Shown here one piece after another: positions 32,882-43,125 of a DNA stretch of 64,000 nucleotides (positions within the stretch are counted from its first letter, which is position 1; each line of letters begins with the position of its first letter). Both the position numbers and the translations under genes were made by a program. The notes beneath the pieces were generated by a model. The model was not told the DNA's origin and ran no database searches. It saw only the letters and a program-made list of their open reading frames with translations. The DNA lies in assembly GCA_963931805.1 (NCBI GenBank), contig OZ007499.1:92435318-92499317 (forward strand), written 5' to 3'. The stretch is from Microdon myrmicae. Its lineage: Eukaryota > Arthropoda > Insecta > Diptera > Syrphidae.

Positions 32882-33216
32882 TGTGACGCATATGACAATC
32901 AGTACTAGAATATTCGAGAAAGTCCGAAACAAAGTACTAGAATATTCTAGAAAGTACTAGAAAACGAAACGCCGAATCAGAATGAGGAAACGGTATAAAT
33001 ACGCCGCACACAGATCATGGAGATAAGTAAAAAGTATGAAGTAAGCAGTAAAAGACGCGATAAGTACGGAAGCGATAAGTCAAGAAAACGTTAAGTGTAC
33101 GATAAAAGTAACGATTGTTATTAACGGACTAATAAAGTGTTACATTAATTGAAAATCGATTTAACGGCTTTTATTTATTAAAAATAATTAATCCAGTGAA
33201 CCCTAAGCTCGCTACA
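32882..33216 (+). mobile_element. G1 3' LTR
   Basis: 335-bp LTR, TGTGACGCAT to GCTCGCTACA. About 66 bp shorter than the 5' LTRs because a stretch after gtactagaaaac is missing. TATAAA at 32994 and AATAAA at 33131. The bases after it (atac) do not repeat the bases before the 5' LTR (atat), so no clean target duplication links the two ends. Confidence 0.88.
32908..32999 (+). promoter_or_regulatory. Two perfect heat-shock elements and TATA box in the G1 3' LTR
   Basis: GAATATTCGAGAA (32908-32920) and GAATATTCTAGAA (32940-32952) each match GAAnnTTCnnGAA without error. TATAAA follows at 32994-32999. This is the clearest version of the LTR control region. Confidence 0.62.
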
Positions 33217-33440
33217 ATACATTTACAAATTATGCTGTATGTTTACAAATAAAACATATTTTATATTTAAAAAAAAAAGTTTTATTTCTTATATTGTTTT
33301 TATTTTTTAATTTTCAATCTATTTAACATTTTTTTCATAATTATTTACATTAGCAACAAATAAAAATCTTAATTGCAAAAAGATAGAAATCAGTGTTTTT
33401 GATAACAAACACTCTTTGCCCATTAATAAAGGATAAACAC
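33217..33440. repeat. AT-rich repeat AT1, first copy
   Basis: Starts atacatttacaaattatgc, contains A- and T-runs, and ends at ggataaacac. A close copy lies at 48266-48487. The end (33429-33440) is the left target duplication of LINE J1. No coding capacity. Confidence 0.7.
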
Positions 33441-35494
33441 TTTTTTTTTTTTTACATTTCTGTATTTATTGACCATAAATGATTTGTTACAATAAGTAAT
33501 ACAGATAACTTATAATTAGCTTAGCTTTAATCGTTTACACATACTTGCTAGTACATTTTTCAAACATTATTATAAAGTTATATATTTCATGGGTGGACAA
33601 GATAGGAGTAGGTGGGGTTTCCTGGAAAAGGTCAGAAAACCAGGATATAATTATTTACTTAACCTATAACTAATTTGCTTAACTTAACTTAACTTAGCTT
33701 AGCCTAGCTTATCTAATTATTAAATCTATTATTATTACAATAAGTTAGAGTAGGGTGGGGCGGGAGGTATAGTGGTCGATGGGTGGGATTTGGGTTAGGG
33801 TGGGTACTATCAGTCGCGGATATGGGTTGGGGGAACACTTTCCGATTGGTCGTTGAAACGCAAGATATTAGAGAAGGGTTGTATATTACAATATTTAAAC
33901 TGGTGAGGTGAGAGTTCAGTATTGTGGTATACAATCTCATTGGAGTTGTTGATCAACCTGCCAGACGTGAAGAGGGTTCTGGTGTGGAGACAGTTCGGGT
34001 AGGCAGTTCGGTTGTCTGACGGAGTCGATGTGAGCGCATTTATTATCGGATTGGGATTATTGGGAAGATTTTCGATAAATTTGATGGACAGCTCGAGGAA
34101 GCGTCGATCTATACGTTCAATATTAGCGGCATAGTAGAGCGAACTACTGTTGTAATATTTGTGGGAGTTTGGATGTCGGTTGAGGCCAGTGATAAGTCTG
34201 AAGCATTTCCTTTCGAAAATGCGTAGTTTCTCCATTTGGGCGGGTGTGATATGGTACCATATCGGGCATGCATATGTGAGAGTGGGTCTGATTATTTGTT
34301 TGTAGATAAGTGATTTGACTTTGGGAGAGAGACCATTCGGTTTGTACATGACTTTTCTGCAGAGGTTCAGTTGGGTTGTGGCTTTACGAATCGTATTTTT
34401 AATGTGGGCGGAGAATGACAGATTGTTGGTAAAGGTTATACCTAGATACTTTAAGGTTTTGGAGGGTTTAATTATATTGTTATTTATTTTAATTCTGATT
34501 TTATTATGGCAGTGAATAGTGTTGTTTGTACAACTCGCGTTTCTGCCTTTAAAAACTATGAGCTGAGTTTTGGTTGGATTTAGTTGAATTCTCCACTTGG
34601 TAAAGTAGGCTGACAGGATTGGGAGATATCTGCTAATACAGTTTCTTGCCTCCTTGACAAGCTTGTTGCTTGAATAAATTAAGGTGTCGTTGGCATAGTT
34701 GAGCATTGTTGTATTGGGTAACAGTGGCTGCGGTGCGTCTGATGTATAAAGAAGGTATAGTAGTGGGCCGAGAATGGATCCTTGAGGAACTCCTGCGGTT
34801 ATGCTATAAGGTGTCGAGAGAGTTGAGTTTATTTTCACCATGAACTTTCTATCAGAGAGGTAAGAAGCGAGAAGTTTTGTGGAGTGGATGTTTAATCCAT
34901 ACATTGAATGAAGTTTGTATAACAGTCCTGCGATCCAGACACAGTCGAATGCTTTAGCTATGTCTAGGGAGACACATACCGTTGTGGATTGGTTTTGGAG
35001 GTGGGTCGTCACATCATGTGTCAGTTTTAAGAGAGCATGACAAGTGGAGTGTTGTGAGCGGAAGCCAAATTGAGAATTCTGAATGAGGGAGTTATCCCTG
35101 GCAAATGAGAGAAGATTTTTGTAGATTTTACATTCAAGAATCTTGCTAAGCGAGTTTAGCTGCGATATCGGACGGAAGTTATCCGGGTACCTGGAGGGCC
35201 CAGATTTGCTAATAGGGACATTCACCGCTGTTTTCCAACTTTTAGGGAAATGTGAAGCGTTTATTATGTGGTTAAGAAGAACGAGAATCGGGAGCAAGTT
35301 GCCTGGGTGGAGTCTTTTGAATAGGAGGTTAGGGATTCCATCTAGGCCAGTCGATTTTTTATTGTTACGTGAAGTAATGACTTCGGATAGTTCTTCAAGG
35401 CTTAGTAATGTGTCGATTCCTACGGGGTGTGATGCTTTATTGGTTTCGGTGAATTCAGTAATAAATGGTGTGAGGGATGGCTCCAGTGAGCGTG
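33441..35494 (-). mobile_element. Jockey-like LINE J1 (5'-truncated)
   Basis: Bounded by the 12-bp duplication aaggataaacac (33429-33440 and 35495-35506). On the minus strand it ends in a poly(A) tail (the T-run from 33441). It lacks ORF1 and the endonuclease. The 3' UTR shares words with the fragment at 37331-37878. Confidence 0.88.
33810..35494 (-). pseudogene. J1 reverse transcriptase (Jockey clade)
   Basis: A frame of more than 550 codons covering the RT and C-terminal region of a Jockey-type LINE: STGLDGIPNLLFK, FRPISQLNSLSKILE, NSQFGFRSQHSTCHAL, VSLDIAKAFDCVW, AGVPQGSILGPLLYLLY, then LGITFTNNLSFSAHI and RPTLTYACPIW. The catalytic box reads NYANDTLIYSS: the first Asp of the YADD motif is Asn, which should abolish polymerisation. 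Upstream of 35494 the frame enters flanking DNA by chance. Otherwise uninterrupted, so a fairly recent but dead insertion, or one mutated before insertion. Confidence 0.86.
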
Positions 35495-35506
35495 AAGGAT
35501 AAACAC

Positions 35507-36600
35507 AGAAAGATAAATAACATGCAAGTTGCAATACAATTTGTGGAATAGAAAACCAGATCTCGTAATGAAGATCATTGTGGTATGGGTGTATGTGTGA
35601 TCGTGAAGATCAGATTAGTTTTTTCATGCACAGGGCCATTGTTTACGATATGCATTGTAGCTATAATATATGGCAATTCATCGGAGAAATGGTGCTAAAA
35701 GCAAATAAGGACATCATTACAGTCGTGGATGAGTGGTGCAGTTGCGTTAATAGAGGAAATGCTAGAGGATTTGGTTTCGATGATAATGCTTGGGACGCAG
35801 TAATTGTTTATCGATTGGACAAACGAATCGCGGGTCGGTTTATTGCAGCTGTATAAATAAGCTGTCCGACATAGCATTTTAACGATGACAAAGGGTGCCG
35901 AATGGTTTGGGATTTATGATGCCGTATGATGTGAAGAATTCTTTACAGGAAATTTGAATAACCCATTAAACGCGTGAATGCTGTGAGAATTCTTTTTAGG
36001 GATTTTCAGATAATGCGTTGAATGCATTAAATGTGCTTGAGAAAAGAAATGTTTCTGGTATGCTGGTGATTGAGATGCAAATATGGGTTGCGAATATGGG
36101 GGGTTCTTCCGGTGAGCTTTAAGAACCCCCACATAAACACAAAAAGATAAATGACATGTAAGCTGCAATACAACTAACATTTAAAAACGCAACATTTTTG
36201 CCTCACTGTGATAAACAAATCATAAAAAACATAACATAGTATCATAAAACCACAGTGCGTTGTAAAATTCTTGTAGAAAATTTATTGTAAGTGTTTTAAT
36301 ATAAAATAAAAGTCCAATAAGATTTCAAGGTACACAATCTTCAAAGAGGTATAATTAAAAATAAAACATTTAATGCATTACAACGAAATTAATGATATAA
36401 TAATGATAATTAAGCAAATCAAATTTTTTTTTCACAAAAAAAAAACGAAAATATTTTAATACTACATTTTTGTATACCAGACAACTTCTTCTCAAATATT
36501 CTAGATAATTAAAAATCTATAAACTACGTTTGCAAACGTGAATAAAAGTTAAAAAAAAAAACAAAGGACTTAGAAAAAGATAAAAAACAAAGTTTGTATC
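35507..36600. other. Intergenic DNA, no gene supported
   Basis: Continues the flank into which J1 inserted. A ~45-bp direct repeat (…agataaataacatgcaag… at ~35507 and a variant at ~36145) is visible. A 92-codon frame at 35578-35856 has no recognisable family and is not supported. The part from 36180 on is A/T-rich. Confidence 0.4.
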
Positions 36601-36659
36601 TTCCGAAGTAAGCCCCATTCGATTCTGTTGTAACACAACCCTCATCGATTTCTTAACGT

Positions 36660-37010
36660 GTTGGCAGATTTCCGGAGACACCGATCGCAATCAACTCAGG
36701 CTTTCGCCCACTCCGTTGCTACGAAAGGAGAATTTCTCTGGAATGTTGGCAATTCCGATATTCTTACACAAGAATATCAGATTTTCACGCTCGCATACTT
36801 TCTATGCTAGACCCAGGGACTTTCTCCGGGGTGAAGTGCAGCAGAGTTACGAGAACTCGTATGTGACCCCGAGCGATGAACTTGCAAGATACCAAACTCA
36901 GATATTTTAACTCTGTCAGTTATCAGTCAAGTATCTTGTTTTTTTGTAATCGTGTCAGTGAATTATAAAATACAAGCAAATATCGAAACCATTCTAGGAC
37001 GCACACCATG
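36660..37010. repeat. Diverged copy of repeat R1
   Basis: Shares aatttctctggaatgttgg, the atattcttacac stretch and aaatacaagcaaatat with 1337-1653, with a ~150-bp insertion between the matching blocks. Confidence 0.6.
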
Positions 37011-37330
37011 TATCTACGAGCATGTAGCGAAGGTAGGTTTTTACATTTCATTTCCGTAACACAGAAAGATATTTGTGGTGTTTCTAGCAGATACACACAA
37101 GACTAGTGAAGAACAACACCACTAAAAGCATATCCATTAAATCCGTATGCCATAGCAATAATATACTATTTCCACATTAGTTGAATTCACATATGCGGCA
37201 GTGACCTGCTGGGGTGACCTTTGGTTCTATATTTTAGTGATTCTAACCGTGATAGCGTCGGTTCGAATCACTCGCTCTTCACTACCGTCGCAAACGCTAT
37301 ATATTCATGTCTCTTCAGCGCAATGTTTTC
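37011..37330. other. Intergenic DNA, no gene seen
   Basis: Single-copy within the window. Contains a GGTTCGAATCA motif at 37260-37270 resembling a pol III B box, without a foldable tRNA around it. Confidence 0.35.
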
Positions 37331-37878
37331 CTCCTTTTTTTTTTTAAACTGTGTTTATTAACCGTAATTTTAATTTGTACATTTAAGTGATACAGTGACT
37401 TAAAATTAATTTTGTAACAACTGTTTACATGTTATTATTATAATAATACATACATTTTCCAAACAATATTTCAAGAGTTACAGGATAGATGTGTGTTTAT
37501 ATATTTAGTAGCGTTTCGTCTTCCTGGGAAAGGTCAGAAAACCAGGAATTTCTTATTTTTACTTTACTTAATCTAAACCTAATCCTAATTATAAATATAA
37601 CTTAACTTAACTTAGTCTGATTATTATAAATGAGCTATAAACAAAACAAAGTTTTATAATTAAGGGGATATAAGAATTACAGGATGTGGAGTGAAGTCAG
37701 TTATGGGTTAGAAGTAGAGTATTTATTTCCGGTTGTTCGTTGGAAAAACATAGAATGTTGGAAATTGGTTGGACGTTACAGTATTTAAACTGGTTGGGAG
37801 TAAGTTCAGTCTGCCTGAGGTGAACATAATTCTTGTGTGGAGACAGTTGGGATAGTTAGTGCTGATATCTAGAGGGTT
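37331..37878 (-). mobile_element. Jockey-like LINE J2, 3' end
   Basis: T-run at 37337 (poly(A) tail on the minus strand), a 3' UTR related to J1, and the last RT codons (NYPNCLHTRIMFTSGR on the minus strand). The protein continues at 43126 across the 5.2-kb insertion, so this and 43126-46364 are one LINE. Confidence 0.78.
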
Positions 37879-38086
37879 TGTGGGGGTTCTCTATACCGTA
37901 CGGAGGACCAACCCACAATTCCATACCTTATTTCGACCGCTTTCAGCGCGTCATTTCTACCCATTCCCATTATAAGCTATTCCACCTGTAAAACATCTTA
38001 AACGGACGCATAGCTAAACTCATTATCCTATGCAGATAATGCATAATTGAGTTTAGCTATCTTTTTGCCATACGGCAACCCCATTG
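37879..38086 (+). repeat. Left terminal inverted repeat
   Basis: Pairs with 42920-43121 with few mismatches. It contains a nested palindrome at 38010-38060 (tagctaaactca … tgagtttagcta, with cattatc … gataatg inside) that could form a cruciform. Confidence 0.8.
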
Positions 38087-39335
38087 CGATGTGTAACTAC
38101 TTGGGTGTTCTCTTGCTGTTTCGGATTCATAATTATATGCTCGGGGAGAATCTAGTACCTCGTCTAGTACTCTCCCCGACAAATATTCACCATACCTGCC
38201 AGCAACACGATGACAGTGGAGAAACTGTCAATTCTTACGTTGATTGTTTACTGCTTTTGGTGTTCATTCAAGATTCTAACGTGCTTGTTGACTTTTTTGG
38301 TGCATGTTCGTGGAGATATTCTGCAACTGTAAATACATACTGTTTTGGTGCTTTAATATTATGAACAATTTATAAGACATTTATATTGAAGTTTCGCACG
38401 CCACCATGTGGTCCTTTAGCGTTAAATAAATAGAGTTCTCTCCATCAAGAACTCAGTCGAACATTATCTCTATTCATTTAAAGGCATTCGCCAGTCGCAT
38501 CGGCTTTACTTCAAATTTAGTGAATGAAGTTTTAACTTTCCTACTTAAACACAAATTCCAACAAATACATCCGTTCAGCGCGGGAACTTCAATCAGATTG
38601 CATCGAAGATCCTGGACCGGATTTCGATCATCAACAGGTATTGCTGTTCATTTCAACTCTAACCCATTTGGTTTCAGGCACCGTTGGTCGCGGACACCAT
38701 TGCGTCATCATCAACGTGCTCCATCGTTCGCTATTCCCCAACGACATTCCTCGTTCGGCGGAACATCAGCAACGATCTCGGCCGACGACATTCCTCGTGC
38801 GGCATCGAGACATCGCACACTTGCACTTGTAAATTTTATCTGACAAACAAAAAACAAAAGGGAGTAATGATACTTAACTAGATGTCCAGTGCTGGGCTGT
38901 CTTGTTGGGTAGTCGTTCCTAGGGTGGTGTCCAGTACCGGTGTCTTGCTCGGACGTTTGTTAGAGCTGAGTCGGGGCTCTACTCACCCTTTTAATGCCTT
39001 TTGATTTTATTAATTTTGTTTTAAATGGTTCACCGTCACTGAGGTTGTTTTTTTTTTTTGTTTTGCACTTTAATTTTTTATTGATTAAATTTTTAATTTT
39101 TAAAACTTTTTACTTTTTTTGAACTGTTTTTTGTTGAAGTTATATTGTCTATTGATTTTTGTTTTGGTTTTTGCAATTTTGTTGAAGAAATTTTCCTAAA
39201 ATTTACTTTTAAAACTGTTTTACTTTATTTTTACTGTCTTTTTTTAAAATTATTTTCCACTTTAATTTTTGAAAATTTATTGTTGAATTTTGTTTAATGT
39301 TGAAGGTTGCGTGTTTCCTGTCGCGTCACCAATGT
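38087..39335. other. Interior of the TIR element, noncoding
   Basis: No supported gene. Includes a tcggggaga…tctccccga inverted repeat near 38135-38180 and a T-rich stretch (39045-39300). If the LTR reading of 39336 is right, the T-rich stretch is the A-rich leader of an LTR element on the minus strand. Confidence 0.35.
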
Positions 39336-40300
39336 GGGGGTGACGAAGTATTGTGCCGATCATGGGCACTAGTTCACTTTCTTCCACACGATGTTGCTCG
39401 ACATATCCATAGAAAATTCCAGCACCAAAAATGAAGAAATCCAATGCACTGATTGAATTTTTTTGTTATATTTGTTTTATACTAAGTTTATTGATTCATA
39501 TGCACTTATAAGTTAATAGAAATCCCAATGGGTGGAAACATGAACAGCAGAATGTAAGGCACGTCAACACACTAAGAAAGTACGCCACGGTGGCATTTCC
39601 GCGAGTTAAAAGCGTATGCATTATAAAAACGGAACAATAAAAACTTGCTGACCGAATGGAATTGGAATGGATGTAATTTAAAATCGAACTCGTTTTAACT
39701 CTTTAATGGGGGTGGTTGTTAGTACTCAAATTGCCGACAGACACGTCTTTCCTTGTGCTAGTGGTGCTCGTAGCGTGTGCACTAGTGTGCACACGCTGCG
39801 GTTGTTGAATCACGACCGATCGGGTTGATGGTTGTAAAATGACTGGTTGGAAAAAGGATGAAGTTGGGTAATTTAATTTTCACACTTGACAACCAAAAGA
39901 GAACATACTTCTGCTCTCCCATTGCCACGTTCGTCGATGTGTGGTGGAAAATCGGTTAATTGATAATCGACGAACATGGGAGAATGAAAGAACAGAAACA
40001 CGACGTATGATGCTCTCGGGGTGGATTTGGTTGTGTGTGCATGAATCAATGTAGTTCCGAGCGTCACCCATTGACCTAATTCGGTGAATATGGTGATCTC
40101 AGAGTACATTGATCTGTACGAAGACAGAACTGTGAAGGAGAGGAAAATTAAGAAATGAAGAAATTTTTGTTACAGAAAGGTTGTTGGGGTGTTGCGACTG
40201 CTTATTATGCGTATTTGTGGTGTGTTTTGTTATATGTTGTTATTAGTATGTAATTGTTTCAGTCAGTTTTGTTGTATATTCTAAATCAGATTCCCTCTGG
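39336..40300 (-). mobile_element. Possible LTR remnant with primer site (minus strand)
   Basis: On the minus strand a sequence ending CACCCCCACA is followed by TTGGTGACGCGACAGG, the arrangement of an LTR end and primer site seen in many arthropod LTR elements. The far LTR end was not located, so the right limit is arbitrary. A perfect 11-bp inverted repeat (agcgtgtgcac/gtgcacacgct) lies at 39772-39797. No coding sequence. Confidence 0.35.
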
Positions 40301-40690
40301 AGCTGTATATTCCATGTAGTTGGTTTTCTTCGAAGCAGTTTTAATTTACACATACAAAATTGTCTAACAGGATTATGTGCAAATTGGCCGAACAGTGGTT
40401 GTTATGCTCTCTGATCAGGAAATACATAGGGCTTCAAAATTATTTAGCCCTTGCATTCGAATCCAGATCACGATCGGTGTCTGGTGATGCTAGTGATAAG
40501 TTAGTTCCATTAGTTCTTCCAAACGAAGGAAATTGTTGCTGTTCCTCAGGTTCGCAGTCTATAACAGATCCGCAAAATTGATCTTCAATATTACTATTCT
40601 TTAATTCCTCTCTGCGTGTAACTTCAATTCAACTGCTGGTTTGTATTTCGTTTTCCTGTTGACTTCAAATAGTTGAATTTTAAATTCTTT
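40301..40690. other. Interior of the TIR element, no gene seen
   Basis: Noncoding between the LTR-like remnant and the LINE fragment. The 73-codon frame at 40360 has no family resemblance. Confidence 0.3.
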
Positions 40691-41995
40691 CAGCATTACA
40701 ACATTAGGAGATACGGGTTTAGGAATACCCGAGGTATATAGGAGATATAATATTGGCCCTAAAATGGAGCCTTGGGGAACACCCGCGGTTATGTTGCGAG
40801 CTTCTGAGACAGAAGAATTTATTCTCACAACGAATTTTCTGTCAGGAAGATAAGAGGCTAAGAGCTTTGTTGTGTGAGAGTTTAGACTGAATATGGAGTG
40901 TAGTTTATATAGAAGCCCTGCGATCCAGACGCAATCAAACGCCTTTGAAAAATCAAGAGATATGCACACGGTAGGGCTTTGGTTTTGGAGACCGGTTGTA
41001 ACATCATGTGTAAGTTTTAGTAGACCATGACATGTGGATTGTCGCTTACGGAATCCGAACTGAGCGTTCTCATTGGCAAATGAGAGAAGATTTTGATAGA
41101 TCTTGCGTTCAAGTATCTTACTTAGTGTATTTAATAGGGATATTGGACGACAAGGGTTATTACTACCACCGAGCTTCTTAATAGGAATTACTACCGCAGT
41201 TTCCCAGTTCTCTGGGAAGTGTGATGCATTAATCATATGATTAAGAAGAACGAGGATGGGAAGCAGATTCGGCGGGCGTAGCTTTTTAAATAGAAGGTGT
41301 GGGATTCCATCTAATCCAGTTGACTTTTTGTTATTTTCTGATCTTACGATCTCGGATAATTCGTCCGCAGTTAGAAAAGTTGTGGTGTCTAAGGGGTGTG
41401 CAGCTATGTTTGTGTTGTTGAATTCACCGATGAAAGGTGTAAAAGATGGGAATAATCTGTTTGAGATGTATTCGTTTACGGTGTCCTCGAAGCCAGGAGT
41501 TGAGAGGGAATTATTTTGCTGATGAATCTTTGAAAAGTATTCTGTGAGGCAATTTGCTATGTCCGTATCGGATTGGGCAATATTATTGCTGATTGGGTTG
41601 ATGACATGATCAATTCGGGGTTTATATTTACGACCAGTTAATTGATTGATGTTTTTAAAAAGATCACGATTTGGTTTGATATTTTTAAGTGTGGAGATCT
41701 GCGAACTTTTTCAACTGCTCATTTATCAGAGTGAATAGGAATTGGATCTGGCTTTTAATAAAGGGGCAGTATCTTGTATGAAGTTTTCAGCGGAGCTGCT
41801 TTTAAAGGCACAATAATTTGGTTAGGATGCTGGGAAAAGGATTTCCTACATAGTTGTGAGGAATGGTTATCGGGGTGTTATTGCTGAGAGCTTGCTTTAG
41901 AATTTGCTCTATTCTTATACATGCTTGATCAATTTCATTAGGGAGTAGGTTCGATGCTTCAGGGATATACAAGTTAGAGAAACTTATCGCCAGTC
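40691..41995 (-). pseudogene. Jockey RT fragment duplicated from J2
   Basis: A 1.3-kb segment nearly identical to 43800-45099, both on the minus strand: endonuclease-RT linker and the first half of RT (INASHFPENWETAVVIPIKK, ISLLNTLSKILE, AQFGFRKRQSTCHGL, ISLDFSKAFDCVW, AGVPQGSILGP). It begins and ends abruptly, with no poly(A) tail or target duplication. It therefore did not arrive by retrotransposition and looks like captured or converted sequence inside the TIR element. It keeps the Ser codon where J2 has a stop (near 44335). Confidence 0.82.
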
Positions 41996-42004
41996 TTGGT
42001 TCCG

Positions 42005-42682
42005 CTAAGGTAGCCTTCCCGTTTTGTCAACCAAGTACACACAACAGTTACCGACCAGCCGTTTAATTTCCTGTGCACGGAACGTTAGAAATTCACTGTT
42101 TACCTGGGTACAGCTGCAACGATTAACCAGCCTGTGGTTCCAACCCTGCGGCAGTTCCAACACGAACAGTAAAACACGATGACATCTCCAACATTTATCA
42201 ACATTAAATTTATTTGTAATGCATTCCAATATGCAACGATTAATGTTCCGACAAATAGTTAACACTCGTTTCTATATTTATCTTTTTACAAACCGTTTTC
42301 CTTAAATTCATTTATTAATACAATTACTTTGCTTTGCTATACATTTACTGGAAAAACTTCCCGTATCGTGGTTTCTTCCTTTTTTAATTTCTTTTTTTTT
42401 TTTTTTTCTTCGTCTTGACCAGAGCGCACTAGGTCTTAGACGGTTCTTCTTTTCTTTACTTCCAGAACAAGACTCCTTCGAAAAACTCTCTCCCTCTCAA
42501 TCTCCGCCCACTCCGAAAACAGATATCTAACTTTCACACGATCCACACTCGAACAGGAGTATGTCCGCACACTCACATGTGGATCGTACACCTTTCGCAC
42601 CACCTTACCATCAAACTATATTAAAACAAAATTATACTAAAAAACAATCCAATGATGGGGGTGGCGGAAACCGCACGTAACA
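42005..42682 (-). mobile_element. Probable solo LTR related to the 60.2-60.7 kb element
   Basis: The end ttaccatcaaactatattaaaacaaaatta…cgcacgtaaca matches the end of the LTR at 60241-60688 (accttaccatcatactatg…acgtaaca). Both carry a hairpin-forming gatccacac…gtggatc-type region upstream. No polypurine tract follows at 42683, so no internal region is attached. The left limit is not defined. Confidence 0.5.
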
Positions 42683-42919
42683 GCTGGTGCTATTCACTTG
42701 CGAGAAGAGAGCATTGATCCCCAGCGAATGAAGTGTCTGGAGAAAGTGAAAAGGACGCCGACTTGGCTAGGGAAATCTGATCATGGGAACTAACTTAAAT
42801 GCTTTGATAATTTCCCCAGCGGTCGCAAGATTAAGCAACCGCGTCGTTTGATCAGACTATGCCGTTGCTAACCGACATGATGCGATTTCCTGTGGAAATC
42901 TCATGGGTTAGCGAAATGG
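42683..42919. other. Interior of the TIR element, no gene seen
   Basis: Short noncoding stretch between the LTR and the right inverted repeat. Confidence 0.35.
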
Positions 42920-43121
42920 TTTTGCCATATGGCAAAAAGGTAGCTAAACTCAATTATGCATTATCTGCATAGGATAATGAGTTTAGCTATGCGTCCGTTT
43001 AACATGTTTTACAGGTGGAATAGCTTACAAGGGGAATGGGTAGAAATGACGCACTGAAAGCGCTCGAAATAAGGTATGGAATTGTGGGTTGGTTCTCCAT
43101 GTGGTATAGAGAACCCTCACA
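42920..43121 (-). repeat. Right terminal inverted repeat
   Basis: Reverse complement of 37879-38086, with the same internal palindrome (42953-43003). It ends ctcaca at 43121, followed by the ggtt duplication. Confidence 0.8.
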
Positions 43122-43125
43122 GGTT

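Larger units (their letters stand above)
37879..43121. mobile_element. 5.2-kb element with long terminal inverted repeats (Ginger-like)
   Basis: Inserted in LINE J2 with a 4-bp duplication GGTT (37875-37878 and 43122-43125). The ends are TGTGGGGGTTCTCTATACC and, on the other strand, TGTGAGGGTTCTCTATACC, followed by ~205 bp of inverted repeat (37879-~38086 and ~42920-43121). TGTNR termini, 4-bp duplications and TIRs of this length are the hallmarks described for Ginger DNA transposons. No integrase-like transposase was recognised inside, so this would be a non-autonomous copy filled with other repeat fragments. An unusual fold-back element is the main alternative. Confidence 0.65.

Noticed and set aside
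35578..35856. 92-codon + strand frame
   Set aside because: No recognisable domain, no splice or context support; length is possible by chance.
37190..37290. Possible tRNA or tRNA-derived SINE (GGTTCGAATCA B-box-like motif)
   Set aside because: No A box and no cloverleaf stems could be formed around the motif.
38520..38843. 107-codon His/Arg-rich + strand frame
   Set aside because: Composition is repeat-like (cgacattcctcgt words recur) and no family motif is present.
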